From assembly GCF_017307055.1 (NCBI RefSeq), contig NZ_JAFLEQ010000008.1:301883-360911 (forward strand): a stretch of 59,029 nt of DNA, given 5' to 3'. The notes below the pieces were generated by a model. It was not told the origin of the DNA. It saw only the letters and a program-made list of their open reading frames with translations, and did no database searches. Below, piece by piece: positions 34,519 through 49,795 of this stretch (the stretch's first letter is position 1; each line of letters starts with the position of its first letter). This DNA comes from Corynebacterium mendelii. Lineage in GTDB: Bacteria > Actinomycetota > Actinomycetes > Mycobacteriales > Mycobacteriaceae. The translations under genes and the position numbers were made by a program.

Positions 34519-35487
34519 ATGTTGCCCAAATCGCGCCTGTTTGCGGTGCTCCTGCTCGGGGTGGGAGTGGCGCTTGTCACCGCCGCCATCCTGGCCGGCT
34601 GGTTCATGCACAGCGACTCCCGCATGCAACTGTCCCCCGCCCGGTCGACGATGACCCTGGTCGACAATGATGCCACTGTCTATGATCCGGTGGCCGGAAC
34701 TTCCGACAAACACCAGCAGGTGGTGATGCAGCGGCATGTCACCATCACTGATCCGGTGTCGCCGACATCGGCGGCGGTGCGTATCGGCTACGCCTGGCTG
34801 AAAGGCAACGGCGACCCGGCTGGGCTGTTGGATGCCTCGATCTGGAGCTACCACATCAACCGGATCAGCGGCATGCAGGAATCGGACACGGTGATTGCCT
34901 CCGTCCCCGGTTTCCCGCCCAGCCAGCACGATTTTCAGGCACTTTCCATCCATTTCCCGTCGAACCCGGACACCGACACCCTGCCGGTGCTCGATCCGTT
35001 CCTGCGGGCGGCCTTCCCGGCCAACCGCACCGCAACCGTCGAACAGGGCGGGCGGACAATCGACACCTGGCACCAGGTGATCCGCGATGAAATCGTGGCC
35101 GAACACTATGCCGCGACGGGCAACACCCTGACCCTTCCCGCCGGCCCGGCGCTGAAACACTATTCGGCCGTCAGGGATCTTCAGGTCGACCGGCAAAGCG
35201 GCATCATCATTGCCGAAACCGTGCACATCACCGAAAAATATGTGCCGGTTGACGGCGGGGATCCGGTCACCGGACTCGACTTCCGGGCCACCACCCCGAC
35301 GGCGGAACGCTCCGAGATGGCCAACCGGGCGGCCCTGGTCCCCACCGGACAGGGTTTTTCCGCCACCCGGATCCTGCTGGGGGCCGGCGGCTGTGTACTG
35401 ATCATCGTCGGTGGTATCGGGGTGTTCGGGGCCTTCGGGCGCCTCCCGGAAGCCGGGCGGAAGAAAACCGGGACCCGGAAAAAATAG
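34519..35487 (+). CDS. DUF3068-family (PorA-like) membrane protein
   Basis: A 322-residue protein with a hydrophobic helix at each end (about 7-30, LFAVLLLGVGVALVTAAILAG, and near 280-300, LLGAGGCVLIIVGGIGVF) and an extracytoplasmic domain between. This layout and blocks such as DNDATVYDPV, DLQVDRQSG and HITEKYV match the DUF3068 family, annotated in databases as porin PorA family; true porin activity is not shown by sequence. The start was set at ATG 34519 because it coincides with the predicted transcription start; an upstream in-frame GTG would add 34 low-complexity residues. It lies between another membrane protein and rpoB. The C-terminal tail is very basic. Confidence 0.75.
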   Translation: MLPKSRLFAVLLLGVGVALVTAAILAGWFMHSDSRMQLSPARSTMTLVDNDATVYDPVAGTSDKHQQVVMQRHVTITDPVSPTSAAVRIGYAWLKGNGDPAGLLDASIWSYHINRISGMQESDTVIASVPGFPPSQHDFQALSIHFPSNPDTDTLPVLDPFLRAAFPANRTATVEQGGRTIDTWHQVIRDEIVAEHYAATGNTLTLPAGPALKHYSAVRDLQVDRQSGIIIAETVHITEKYVPVDGGDPVTGLDFRATTPTAERSEMANRAALVPTGQGFSATRILLGAGGCVLIIVGGIGVFGAFGRLPEAGRKKTGTRKK

Positions 35488-36049
35488 CCGGCGGCGAGAA
35501 ATTTTTCCGGCGTTGCGCGCACATCCGGACACCGGCCACGGTAGAGTCGGCGGGCGGTGGACGTAAGGCGGGGGTAGGCAGGGACCCAATTGACGTGTCC
35601 CTGTTTTCGGTATATGCTGCTAGTTTGCGCTGGAATCCGTGTGCACGCCCGTAGACGGACACGCACACTGATCCACTTTCGCTGCAGGTCACAACCGTAA
35701 TCTGGGGCGAAGTGGGCACGGCTTGGCCTGTGTGCACCGGCTCCTGTTGTTGGTACCACCCACTGTATACCGAGAGCACCCCGCTCCATTTTTCATGAAG
35801 CGTTCGGGTGCCGGGTTGTGCTGTGTCGTGTTGCCGGTTGCGGGGGAATCGGTGGACAACAGTTTTTCTAGGGCCAGGTAAAAAACTGTGGCACCGTCCG
35901 ATACGGACCGTGGTACGTGGGATTCCGGCGGTCGACCCATTGCTCACATGAAGCGGTCAGCGGTCATCTGGTACGACCGGTCGCGGGAGAAATACCCGGA
36001 TCGGCTGCCCGGTACCGTTAAGCCGCCTGAGGTGCTGGAAGGACGCATC
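35488..36049. other. rpoB upstream region and long leader
   Basis: Contains the rpoB promoter at 35590-35618 and a leader of about 420 bases. The rpoB frame stays open far upstream (to 35888) but without codon bias or homology before 36032. I see no separate gene. Long untranslated rpoB leaders are usual in this group. Confidence 0.6.
35590..35618 (+). promoter_or_regulatory. Promoter of rpoB-rpoC
   Basis: TTGACG (35590-35595) and TATGCT (35613-35618) are spaced exactly 17 bases. TATATG at 35611 is an overlapping alternative. It is the best promoter match in the region. Confidence 0.8.
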
Positions 36050-39526
<3,477 letters not shown>

Positions 39527-39556
39527 CGCTTCCGGCGAAGAAGAAACGCCAACGGT

Positions 39557-39587
39557 CATCCGGCGGTGTGCACCACACCGCCGGATG
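39557..39587 (+). other. Perfect hairpin in the rpoB-rpoC spacer
   Basis: CATCCGGCGGTGTG (39557-39570) and CACACCGCCGGATG (39574-39587) are perfect 14-bp arms with a three-base loop. No T-run follows, so it is unlikely to be a full terminator. It may be an RNase processing or mRNA-stabilising site that sets the beta to beta-prime ratio. Confidence 0.65.
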
Positions 39588-39779
39588 GCACACCCAATGT
39601 GATGACTGCCGTCGCCACCACCGACGGCACCATCGATGTGAAAACAAATAAACGCACATAACCGACACTCCCGCACACAGTGCCAGGGCACAACACAGGG
39701 ACCGCACCTTCTTTTCCGTGAGGTTGTCCATGAGCCGCCCGCACCACTGTGACAAGGGGGGAAGGGATTTTTAACCACC

Positions 39780-43784
<4,005 letters not shown>

Positions 43785-44085
43785 ACCCCCGGCGGCTGCA
43801 CCCTTCGGGTGACAAGCCGGGAACAACTCCATCACCTTCATATCCCGGGGACCAGTCCCCGCCGCGTCCTGCCTGAAAAAACAAGACCGCGGCGGGCGGC
43901 CGGTCCCCGGGATTTTTGTGCGCCGGATGGCTTTCCGTCCGCCGCAGCCCGGTAGCCGGTGCGGCCGGCCCCGGTGGCCGCCATGCCCCGGGAGGGACGT
44001 GCCTCCCGGGGCGGTACTACGGTGGAGACAGGACTGGAGAAAACCACCCGTTGCCGTTGTCCACTGAACAAGGAGAGCAGTTGTT
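43785..44085. other. Spacer between rpoC and the flavin oxidoreductase gene
   Basis: A 301-base spacer dominated by the rpoC terminator. GGTACTAC near 44011-44018 could be part of a promoter for the next gene, but no -35 is clear. No gene is seen. Confidence 0.5.
43842..43918 (+). terminator. Rho-independent terminator of rpoB-rpoC
   Basis: Outer arms ATCCCGGGGACC (43842-43853) and GGTCCCCGGGAT (43902-43913) enclose inner arms CCCGCCGCG (43858-43866) and CGCGGCGGG (43888-43896). TTTTGTG follows. The structure is long and perfect. Confidence 0.88.
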
Positions 44086-45213
44086 ATGGCCGGTCACCGC
44101 AGCATATTCGATCCCGTCGTGCTGACAGGGGCGGACCGTGACGTCACGGTCAACAACCGGATGTTTGTGGCGCCGATGTGCATGTACTCCTGCCCCCGCC
44201 GGGACGGTGTCCCCACCGATTTTCACCTGGTGCATCTGGGCCAGTTCGCCGGGGGCGGCTTCGGGCTGGTGATGACCGAGGCCTGTGCCGTGGATCCCGT
44301 GGGCCGGATTTCACCGCTGGACCTGGGCCTGTGGGACACCGGCGACAACGACACGGACCGGGCGATGATTGCCGCCCACCGGCGAATTGTCGACCAGGTG
44401 CATTCCCGGGGTGCGGCCATCGGTGTGCAGCTGTCGCATGCGGGCGGCAAAGCGGGCAGCACCCCCAGTCTTCCCGGGGTGGACAAAGGCTGGGTGCCGG
44501 TTTCCGACGGGGGCTGGAAGACCGTGGCACCCAGTGCCGCAGGCGACCGCAGCATGAACGCTCCGACGGCGCTTGATGAACCCGGCCAGCGAAAGATCAT
44601 CGGCCAGTTCCGCCGGGCCGCCGAGCTGGCCGCCGAATGCGGCTACGACGTGGTGCAGATTCACGGCGCCCACGGCTATCTCATCCACGAATACCTCTCA
44701 CCGCTGGCCAATAAACGGACCGACAACTTCGGTGGGGACCTGGGAAACCGGATGCGTTTCCCGCTGCAGATCGCCCGCGCGGTGCGGGAGGGTTTTTCCG
44801 GGCCGGTGGGCTTGCGGGTCTCGGCCACCGATTGGGTGGACGGCGGGATCACCCCGGACGACAACGCGGAATTCGCGGCCCGGGTCGATGAGGCGATCGG
44901 TCTGGCGTGGCTGGATGTGTCCACCGGCGGGCTGACCGGCGCCGACCCGGTACCGACCGGACCCGGTTACCAGGTTCCGGTGGCCAGGACCATTGCCCGC
45001 AAGCTGGACGACCGCAGTATCCTCGTCAGCGCTGTGGGAATAATCACAACAGGTCACCAGGCGGAGACCATTGTCGCCGACGGGGTGATCGGGGCGGTCA
45101 GTATTGGGCGTGCAGCCTTGCGGGACCCACTGTGGCCGCTGACCGCGGGGCGCGAACTGGGCGTGGACCGCTCCCGGCTCGGTTTCCCCGCGCAGTACCA
45201 CAAAGCCTTTTAG
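44086..45213 (+). CDS. Old Yellow Enzyme family NADH:flavin oxidoreductase (YqjM/NamA-like)
   Basis: A 375-residue FMN-dependent alpha/beta barrel. Motifs of the YqjM-like class are APMCMYSC at the N-terminus (the Cys that tunes FMN), GLVMTEACAVDPVGRIS, the substrate-binding pair in QIHGAHGYLIHEYLSPLANKR (read in parts), and the FMN phosphate site GAVSIGRAALRDP. Such enzymes reduce alpha,beta-unsaturated carbonyls and related electrophiles with NADPH, often in detoxification. ATG 44086 has AAGGAGA nine bases upstream. It is a single gene between rpoC and a PAS protein; no pathway partner is near. Physiological substrate unknown. Confidence 0.9.
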   Translation: MAGHRSIFDPVVLTGADRDVTVNNRMFVAPMCMYSCPRRDGVPTDFHLVHLGQFAGGGFGLVMTEACAVDPVGRISPLDLGLWDTGDNDTDRAMIAAHRRIVDQVHSRGAAIGVQLSHAGGKAGSTPSLPGVDKGWVPVSDGGWKTVAPSAAGDRSMNAPTALDEPGQRKIIGQFRRAAELAAECGYDVVQIHGAHGYLIHEYLSPLANKRTDNFGGDLGNRMRFPLQIARAVREGFSGPVGLRVSATDWVDGGITPDDNAEFAARVDEAIGLAWLDVSTGGLTGADPVPTGPGYQVPVARTIARKLDDRSILVSAVGIITTGHQAETIVADGVIGAVSIGRAALRDPLWPLTAGRELGVDRSRLGFPAQYHKAF

Positions 45214-45566
45214 GGACGGTTTCCCCGAATCGTGGTGGAAAGGATTCGTCACGGAATCGATGCAAGGGCTAAACTGGGGGCGCAAGCTTTGCGAAAAATT
45301 TCCGTATTATAGCTGTATATCCTTCTTCCTTTTCCGGTGTGAGTGCACCGCCCAACGCTCGGCGTTACCGGTGGTGCCGGGCACGTCCGCGAAAGGGGGA
45401 TCAGCAACCAGTACCCAGATTTCAATCACCTGTGTCCCGGTGACAGCCCGGGGCACCACAATGTGCGTGCGTCAGCGTAACCGTCCGCCGTCCCCGGTCC
45501 AGTCGCGTCCGGGGCATTCGGAGCGGATTATCCGGTTTGCTCCGGCGCACAGTGAAAGGCCAATCA
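45214..45566. other. Spacer upstream of the PAS protein gene
   Basis: A 353-base spacer. TATTAT at 45306-45311 and TATATC at 45317-45322 are -10-like and lie in the most AT-rich part, but no -35 has correct spacing. The remaining 240 bases would be an untranslated leader. No gene is seen. Confidence 0.45.
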
Positions 45567-46952
45567 ATGCCAACCGTCGAACCCACCGGTGCGACCCATG
45601 AGGTCGGCCTCGAGGAGATGTTCTTTTCCACCACCGATGCAAAGGGTGTGATCCGCGAATCGAACGACGTGTTCGTGCGTTTGTCGCGTTTCCCCCTGGA
45701 CGAGTTGGTCGGTGCGCCGCACAACTGCATCCGCCACCCGGAAATGCCCGGTGGTGCTTTTTACGGCATGTGGGTTCTTCTGCAGTCGGGTAAACCGTTT
45801 GCCGCATATGTGCGCAACCTCGCCAAAGACGGCTCGGAATACGATGTGTTCGCCACCATCACCCCCATGCCCAACGGCGACTACCTGTCGGTGCGTACCC
45901 GGGTGTCCTGCCCGGAACTATTCGAGGCCGCCTGCGGCATCTACGCCGATGTGCGCGCCAAAGAACGGGAACTCATGGCCGCCGGAGCCAACCGGCACGA
46001 GGCCGCGGTGGAAGGGTTCAACCTGGTCACCGAAGCCATCCAGGGGCTGGGGTTCCAGTCTTACGAGGAATTCCAGTGGGCTGTGCTGCCGGAAGAGATC
46101 CTGGCCCGCCAGGCCGAGACCGGCCCGCTGCCGCAGCCGAAACACATCGAACCCGGCCCGATGGAAACCATCCACGAAGCCGTCGATGCCATTGCCGCCC
46201 GCCTGGGTGACTGGATGGATGCGTTAACCGCCGTTGATGATCTGTCGAATTCACTGCACAAAGCCGGGCGCACCATGCGCCGGGAGATGGAATCAGCCGA
46301 AGAAGTCACCGCCCACCTGACGGCCCGGGCCAACAGTGATGAAGGACTTCCGCAGGAAACCCTCATGCCGCTGCAGGTGTGGACCCAGATGCGCAAAGTC
46401 GCCGCCCCCCGCCTGGAGAAACTGTTCGGGCAGCTGGAGGAATTCGACCAGTTCACCGCGCGGACGAAGTTCTCCATTGCGCTGTGCCGCCTGCAGACGG
46501 AAATGATGGCCCGCTTTGTCACGGAACTGTCCGACGGGGGAATCAAAAAGCGTGGCGCGGTGGCACTGGAAGCCCTCGCCATTGCCTTCGGCTATGTCAT
46601 GGCTGAAATGGACGAGTTGGCCGACACCTACAACAAGAAAGCCAAAGACGTCGCCGCCACCATCGCCGGTGTCGCCGACCTGATGGGCATTCCCCAGCAG
46701 GTCATGGTGGAGTGGCGCCGCGACCACGAAAAAGACGGTGAACGTCTGGGCGGCACCATGGGTGAGCTTCTGCAGGAAGTCAACCGCTCGATCATCCGCG
46801 CCGAGGAAGCCCTCGATTCGCTGCGCCGCTGCTCGGCTGCCGCCGGGGATGCCACCGCCGTCGACAACACCGCGGCGATCACCGAACGCATCAAATCCAT
46901 TGAGATCAATGCCGGTGAGCTGATCAGAAAACACGACGCCGACAACGCTTAA
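45567..46952 (+). CDS. PAS-domain protein with Aer-like sensor and helical C-terminus
   Basis: A 461-residue soluble protein. Residues about 16-118 are a PAS domain closest to the Aer redox-sensor type: FFSTTDAKGVIRESNDVF, then PHNCIRHPEMPGGAFYGMW and YVRNLAKDGSEYDVFATITP. In Aer such a domain holds FAD and senses redox or oxygen. The rest (about 120-461) is Glu/Ala/Leu-rich and probably long helices; I see no kinase, cyclase, HAMP or methyl-accepting domain and no transmembrane helix. ATG 45567 has GAAAGG seven bases upstream; an upstream in-frame TTG would add 10 residues. Output partner is unknown. The terminator after it shows it is a single-gene unit. Confidence 0.75.
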   Translation: MPTVEPTGATHEVGLEEMFFSTTDAKGVIRESNDVFVRLSRFPLDELVGAPHNCIRHPEMPGGAFYGMWVLLQSGKPFAAYVRNLAKDGSEYDVFATITPMPNGDYLSVRTRVSCPELFEAACGIYADVRAKERELMAAGANRHEAAVEGFNLVTEAIQGLGFQSYEEFQWAVLPEEILARQAETGPLPQPKHIEPGPMETIHEAVDAIAARLGDWMDALTAVDDLSNSLHKAGRTMRREMESAEEVTAHLTARANSDEGLPQETLMPLQVWTQMRKVAAPRLEKLFGQLEEFDQFTARTKFSIALCRLQTEMMARFVTELSDGGIKKRGAVALEALAIAFGYVMAEMDELADTYNKKAKDVAATIAGVADLMGIPQQVMVEWRRDHEKDGERLGGTMGELLQEVNRSIIRAEEALDSLRRCSAAAGDATAVDNTAAITERIKSIEINAGELIRKHDADNA

Positions 46953-47370
46953 AACCTTCAAAGAACCCTTCCGAAAACTGCACTGACACCACTGCTGTCC
47001 CCACCGGTTGTCACCGGCGGGGCAGCAGTGGTCGTCGTTTTTTTGTGCACTTCCGCGGTCCTTTCCCGGCGGGGAAAACCGGGACAACAACGATTCCCGG
47101 CAGGGGAAAACCGGGCCTACACCCGTCCCCGGGAGTTGTGGGCGCCGTCGGTTTTCGGCGGTGGTCGCGGCCAAAAAAACATCTGCCGCCGACGGGCAAA
47201 CGCCATGGGTCACCCCGGTCCGGGCACGGGGCAGCCGACCGCCGGGTCTGTCCTTCTGCTTCCGGTAGCGGCGCCGCTAGCGGTGCCGGCCGTGACAGCA
47301 GGGCCGGAAGCCGGTAGCGTTGACTGGACTTTCAATCAGCCCGATGTTCCCGATACAGGTGGAGGCCCCC
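46953..47370. other. Spacer between the PAS gene and the secreted protein gene
   Basis: A 418-base spacer. It begins with a strong terminator. TTGACT at 47320-47325 is a possible -35 for the next gene, but no good -10 stands 17 bases on (GATGTT only). Overlapping open frames have no start signals; no gene is called. Confidence 0.5.
46988..47045 (+). terminator. Rho-independent terminator of the PAS gene
   Basis: ACCACTGCTG (46988-46997) pairs with CAGCAGTGGT (47023-47032). Inner CCCC/GGGG and CCGGT/ACCGG pairs extend it. GTCGTTTTTTTG follows. Confidence 0.88.
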
Positions 47371-48015
47371 ATGACAACACGACGCAGACGAATCCTTGCG
47401 GCCACAGCCGCCGCGGCGACCCTGGCCGCGGGACTGGCGGCCCCGGCCGCCGCCGATGAAGCGAAAGTCAACCAGGCGATTTCCCGGGTGAACAACCTGG
47501 CTGCCCTGGCTCCTTTCGCACCGTGTTCAACCGTGCGTGACAAATTCAACGACTATGGCGGCCAGGGCCTGGCGCGCACCCGGGGGGATCTGGAGGCACG
47601 CTCAGGCGGGGTGATCAACAGCCAGGTCGCCTCGCTGCGCCGCCAGGCCGGTGGACTCACCGGCGGCCAGGAGGCCCGCTACCGGACGGCACTGAACAAT
47701 GCCGCGTCAGTGGCGATTTCCCGGGCAGTGGCCTGCGGGGTGGTGGGCGGTTCCCCGGCCGTCACCGGCCCGGCCGCGGCCCCGGCCCCGGCCCCGGCAC
47801 CTGCGCCCGCCCCACAGAACACCGCCCCGGCACCGGCACCGGCACCCGCCCCGCAGAACACCGCCCCGGCCCCGGCCCCGGCCCCGGCGCCGACACCGGC
47901 ACCCGCGCCGGGTACCACCCTGATTCCCAATCCGCTGGATCCCGCCCACCCGTTCATCCTTCCCTTCCCGCTGCCGCCGCAGGTCGCCGCCTTTTCCTCC
48001 GGAAGGGTCGGCTAG
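47371..48015 (+). CDS. Secreted protein with Pro/Ala repeat tail, unknown function
   Basis: A 214-residue exported protein. The signal peptide starts MTTRRRRIL with an Ala-rich core and likely cleavage at AAA/DEA; the arginine run would also suit the Tat pathway. Residues about 32-130 form a small helical domain with two cysteines (PCSTVRD and AVACGVV) that I do not recognise. Residues about 135-180 are a Pro-Ala repeat interrupted twice by QNT, which probably spans the wall. The tail (TTLIPNPLDPAHPFILPFPLPP) is hydrophobic. The ATG at 47371 was preferred to an upstream in-frame start because GGTGGAGG lies before it and the signal peptide then starts cleanly. Confidence 0.75.
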   Translation: MTTRRRRILAATAAAATLAAGLAAPAAADEAKVNQAISRVNNLAALAPFAPCSTVRDKFNDYGGQGLARTRGDLEARSGGVINSQVASLRRQAGGLTGGQEARYRTALNNAASVAISRAVACGVVGGSPAVTGPAAAPAPAPAPAPAPQNTAPAPAPAPAPQNTAPAPAPAPAPTPAPAPGTTLIPNPLDPAHPFILPFPLPPQVAAFSSGRVG

Positions 48016-48595
48016 CCGCCGACAACCCGCCCGGGGCGGGCGGCCGGTGGGTGCCGCACGCCCCGGGCGGTGAAGTCGGCCACCCGGCCGCTGACGCTGG
48101 CACAGGCGTCGTTTACCGGCCCTGACATGCGGGATCGCGGGGCTGCGGGGCTGCGGGGGGATTTGTCAACTGTCCCGGACTCGTGTACGTTAGACGCTTG
48201 GTCCCACGTCAGTATGGTGGGAGTCCGATCCACCCCGGTAGGCCAGCGAGAGCGGCTGACTGGGTTCGACCTGTCTCGACAACGGTTCACCCCGTCGTCG
48301 ACTGTCGGCAGGCCGTGTGGAAGCGGACATGACAACAGCATTGTCTTCGAGACTTTTCGGCGCGGCAGGTCACGCGCACACGGCCGTTTTCTCACTCTCG
48401 GCTGCGTGACCGTATGACGGCTTACCGCTCGCGCCGCCCACCCCACCCGCACCCGGTGCCGGTCACCCTTCGATGTTTTCTTGTCAATCGGTGTGATCCG
48501 GTTTCAGCCGTCGGTGACAGCCCGGGATTCCTGTGGCCGGGGAGGATAGCTCGCAAGGTTTTGTTTCATCACAACGAACAAGGAAGAAACGGTTT
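48016..48595. other. rpsL upstream region and leader
   Basis: A 580-base spacer. The str operon promoter is at 48163-48191, giving a leader of about 400 bases. The leader contains TCCCAC/GTGGGA pairing near 48202-48229 and other short stems. No gene is seen; open frames on both strands lack signals. Confidence 0.55.
48163..48191 (+). promoter_or_regulatory. Promoter of rpsL-rpsG
   Basis: TTGTCA (48163-48168) and TACGTT (48186-48191) are spaced exactly 17 bases. It is the only well-formed promoter in the spacer. Confidence 0.72.
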
Positions 48596-48967
48596 ATGCC
48601 CACAATCCAGCAGCTGGTCCGCAAGGGCCGCCACGACAAGACCGCCAAGGTCAAAACTGCGGCGCTGAAAGGCTCCCCGCAGCGTCGTGGCGTGTGCACC
48701 CGTGTGTACACCACCACCCCGAAGAAGCCGAACTCGGCTCTGCGTAAAGTCGCCCGTGTCCGCCTGACCTCCGGTATCGAGGTCTCGGCCTACATCCCCG
48801 GTGAAGGCCACAACCTGCAGGAGCACTCCATGGTGCTCGTGCGCGGCGGCCGTGTGAAGGACCTTCCCGGTGTCCGCTACAAGATCATCCGCGGCTCCCT
48901 CGACACCCAGGGTGTCAAAGACCGCAAGCAGGCCCGTTCCCGCTACGGCGCGAAGAAGGAGAAGTAA
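48596..48967 (+). CDS. rpsL: 30S ribosomal protein S12
   Basis: A 123-residue S12 at the decoding centre. [12 protein letters not shown] is the standard start; ATG 48596 has AAGGAAG ten bases upstream. The decoding loops [16 protein letters not shown] and [11 protein letters not shown] carry lysines at the two sites where streptomycin resistance changes usually occur, so the sequence looks streptomycin-sensitive. rpsG starts six bases after its stop, so the two are cotranscribed and probably coupled. Confidence 0.98.
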   Translation: MPTIQQLVRKGRHDKTAKVKTAALKGSPQRRGVCTRVYTTTPKKPNSALRKVARVRLTSGIEVSAYIPGEGHNLQEHSMVLVRGGRVKDLPGVRYKIIRGSLDTQGVKDRKQARSRYGAKKEK

Positions 48968-48973
48968 TCACCC

Positions 48974-49441
48974 ATGCGTAAGAGCAGAGCTCCCCAGCGT
49001 CCGGTCATCAAAGATCCGGTCTACAACTCCGAAATCGTCACCCAGCTGGTCAACAAGGTCCTGCTGGACGGCAAGAAGTCGACCGCCGAGCGCATCGTCT
49101 ACAGCGCGCTTGAAATCTGCCGCGAAAAGACCGGCACCGATCCGGTCGGCACCCTCGAAAAAGCCCTGGGCAACGTCAAGCCCGAGCTGGAGGTCCGTTC
49201 CCGCCGCGTCGGTGGCGCCACCTACCAGGTTCCGGTGCAGGTCCGTCCGGGCCGTGCCAACACCCTGGCACTGCGGTGGCTGGTCACCTTCACCCGCCAG
49301 CGCCGTGAAAAGACCATGACCGAACGTCTGGCCAACGAAATCCTCGATGCCTCCAACGGCCTCGGTGCTTCCGTCAAGCGCCGCGAGGACACCCACAAGA
49401 TGGCCGAGGCCAACCGCGCCTTCGCCCACTACCGCTGGTAG
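48974..49441 (+). CDS. rpsG: 30S ribosomal protein S7
   Basis: A 155-residue S7, the primary assembly protein of the 30S head that contacts E-site tRNA. Conserved segments include [18 protein letters not shown], the beta-hairpin region [16 protein letters not shown], and [13 protein letters not shown]. The ATG at 48974 is six bases after the rpsL stop. The gene is followed by a 354-base spacer before fusA rather than the tight spacing seen in many bacteria. Confidence 0.98.
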   Translation: MRKSRAPQRPVIKDPVYNSEIVTQLVNKVLLDGKKSTAERIVYSALEICREKTGTDPVGTLEKALGNVKPELEVRSRRVGGATYQVPVQVRPGRANTLALRWLVTFTRQRREKTMTERLANEILDASNGLGASVKRREDTHKMAEANRAFAHYRW

Positions 49442-49795
49442 TTTCCACAGAAAAGGGTCTCCCGCAGGACGCAGTCGCACTTTTTTCGCACTCGCCCCGT
49501 GAGGGGCCCTTCACTGTAGCGCCGGGGCGGTGGTTTTCCGCCCCGGCTCACGGCGCACCATCTCCGGTGCCCGCGCCCCGGCTGCACGCCGGGCGCCAAC
49601 CGAATATCCTTGGGAACCGACCGGTCGGCGGGGCATGCCAGGTGCATGCCCCCGGCGCACGGTCCTCCCGCACGCGGGATGATCCGGTTGAACCGGAGTC
49701 TAAAACCTAAGAAAACAACACACATTCTTCGGCCCAAGCCCGGCCCTGTTCATGTGGCGGGTGGCCGACAACAACCAACATGTTTGGGGTACACA
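49442..49795. other. rpsG-fusA spacer
   Basis: A 354-base spacer holding a perfect hairpin, GCCGGGGCGG (49521-49530) with CCGCCCCGGC (49538-49547), without a following T-run. TATCCT at 49604-49609 could be a -10 for a fusA promoter, but no matching -35 is clear. No gene is seen. Confidence 0.5.
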
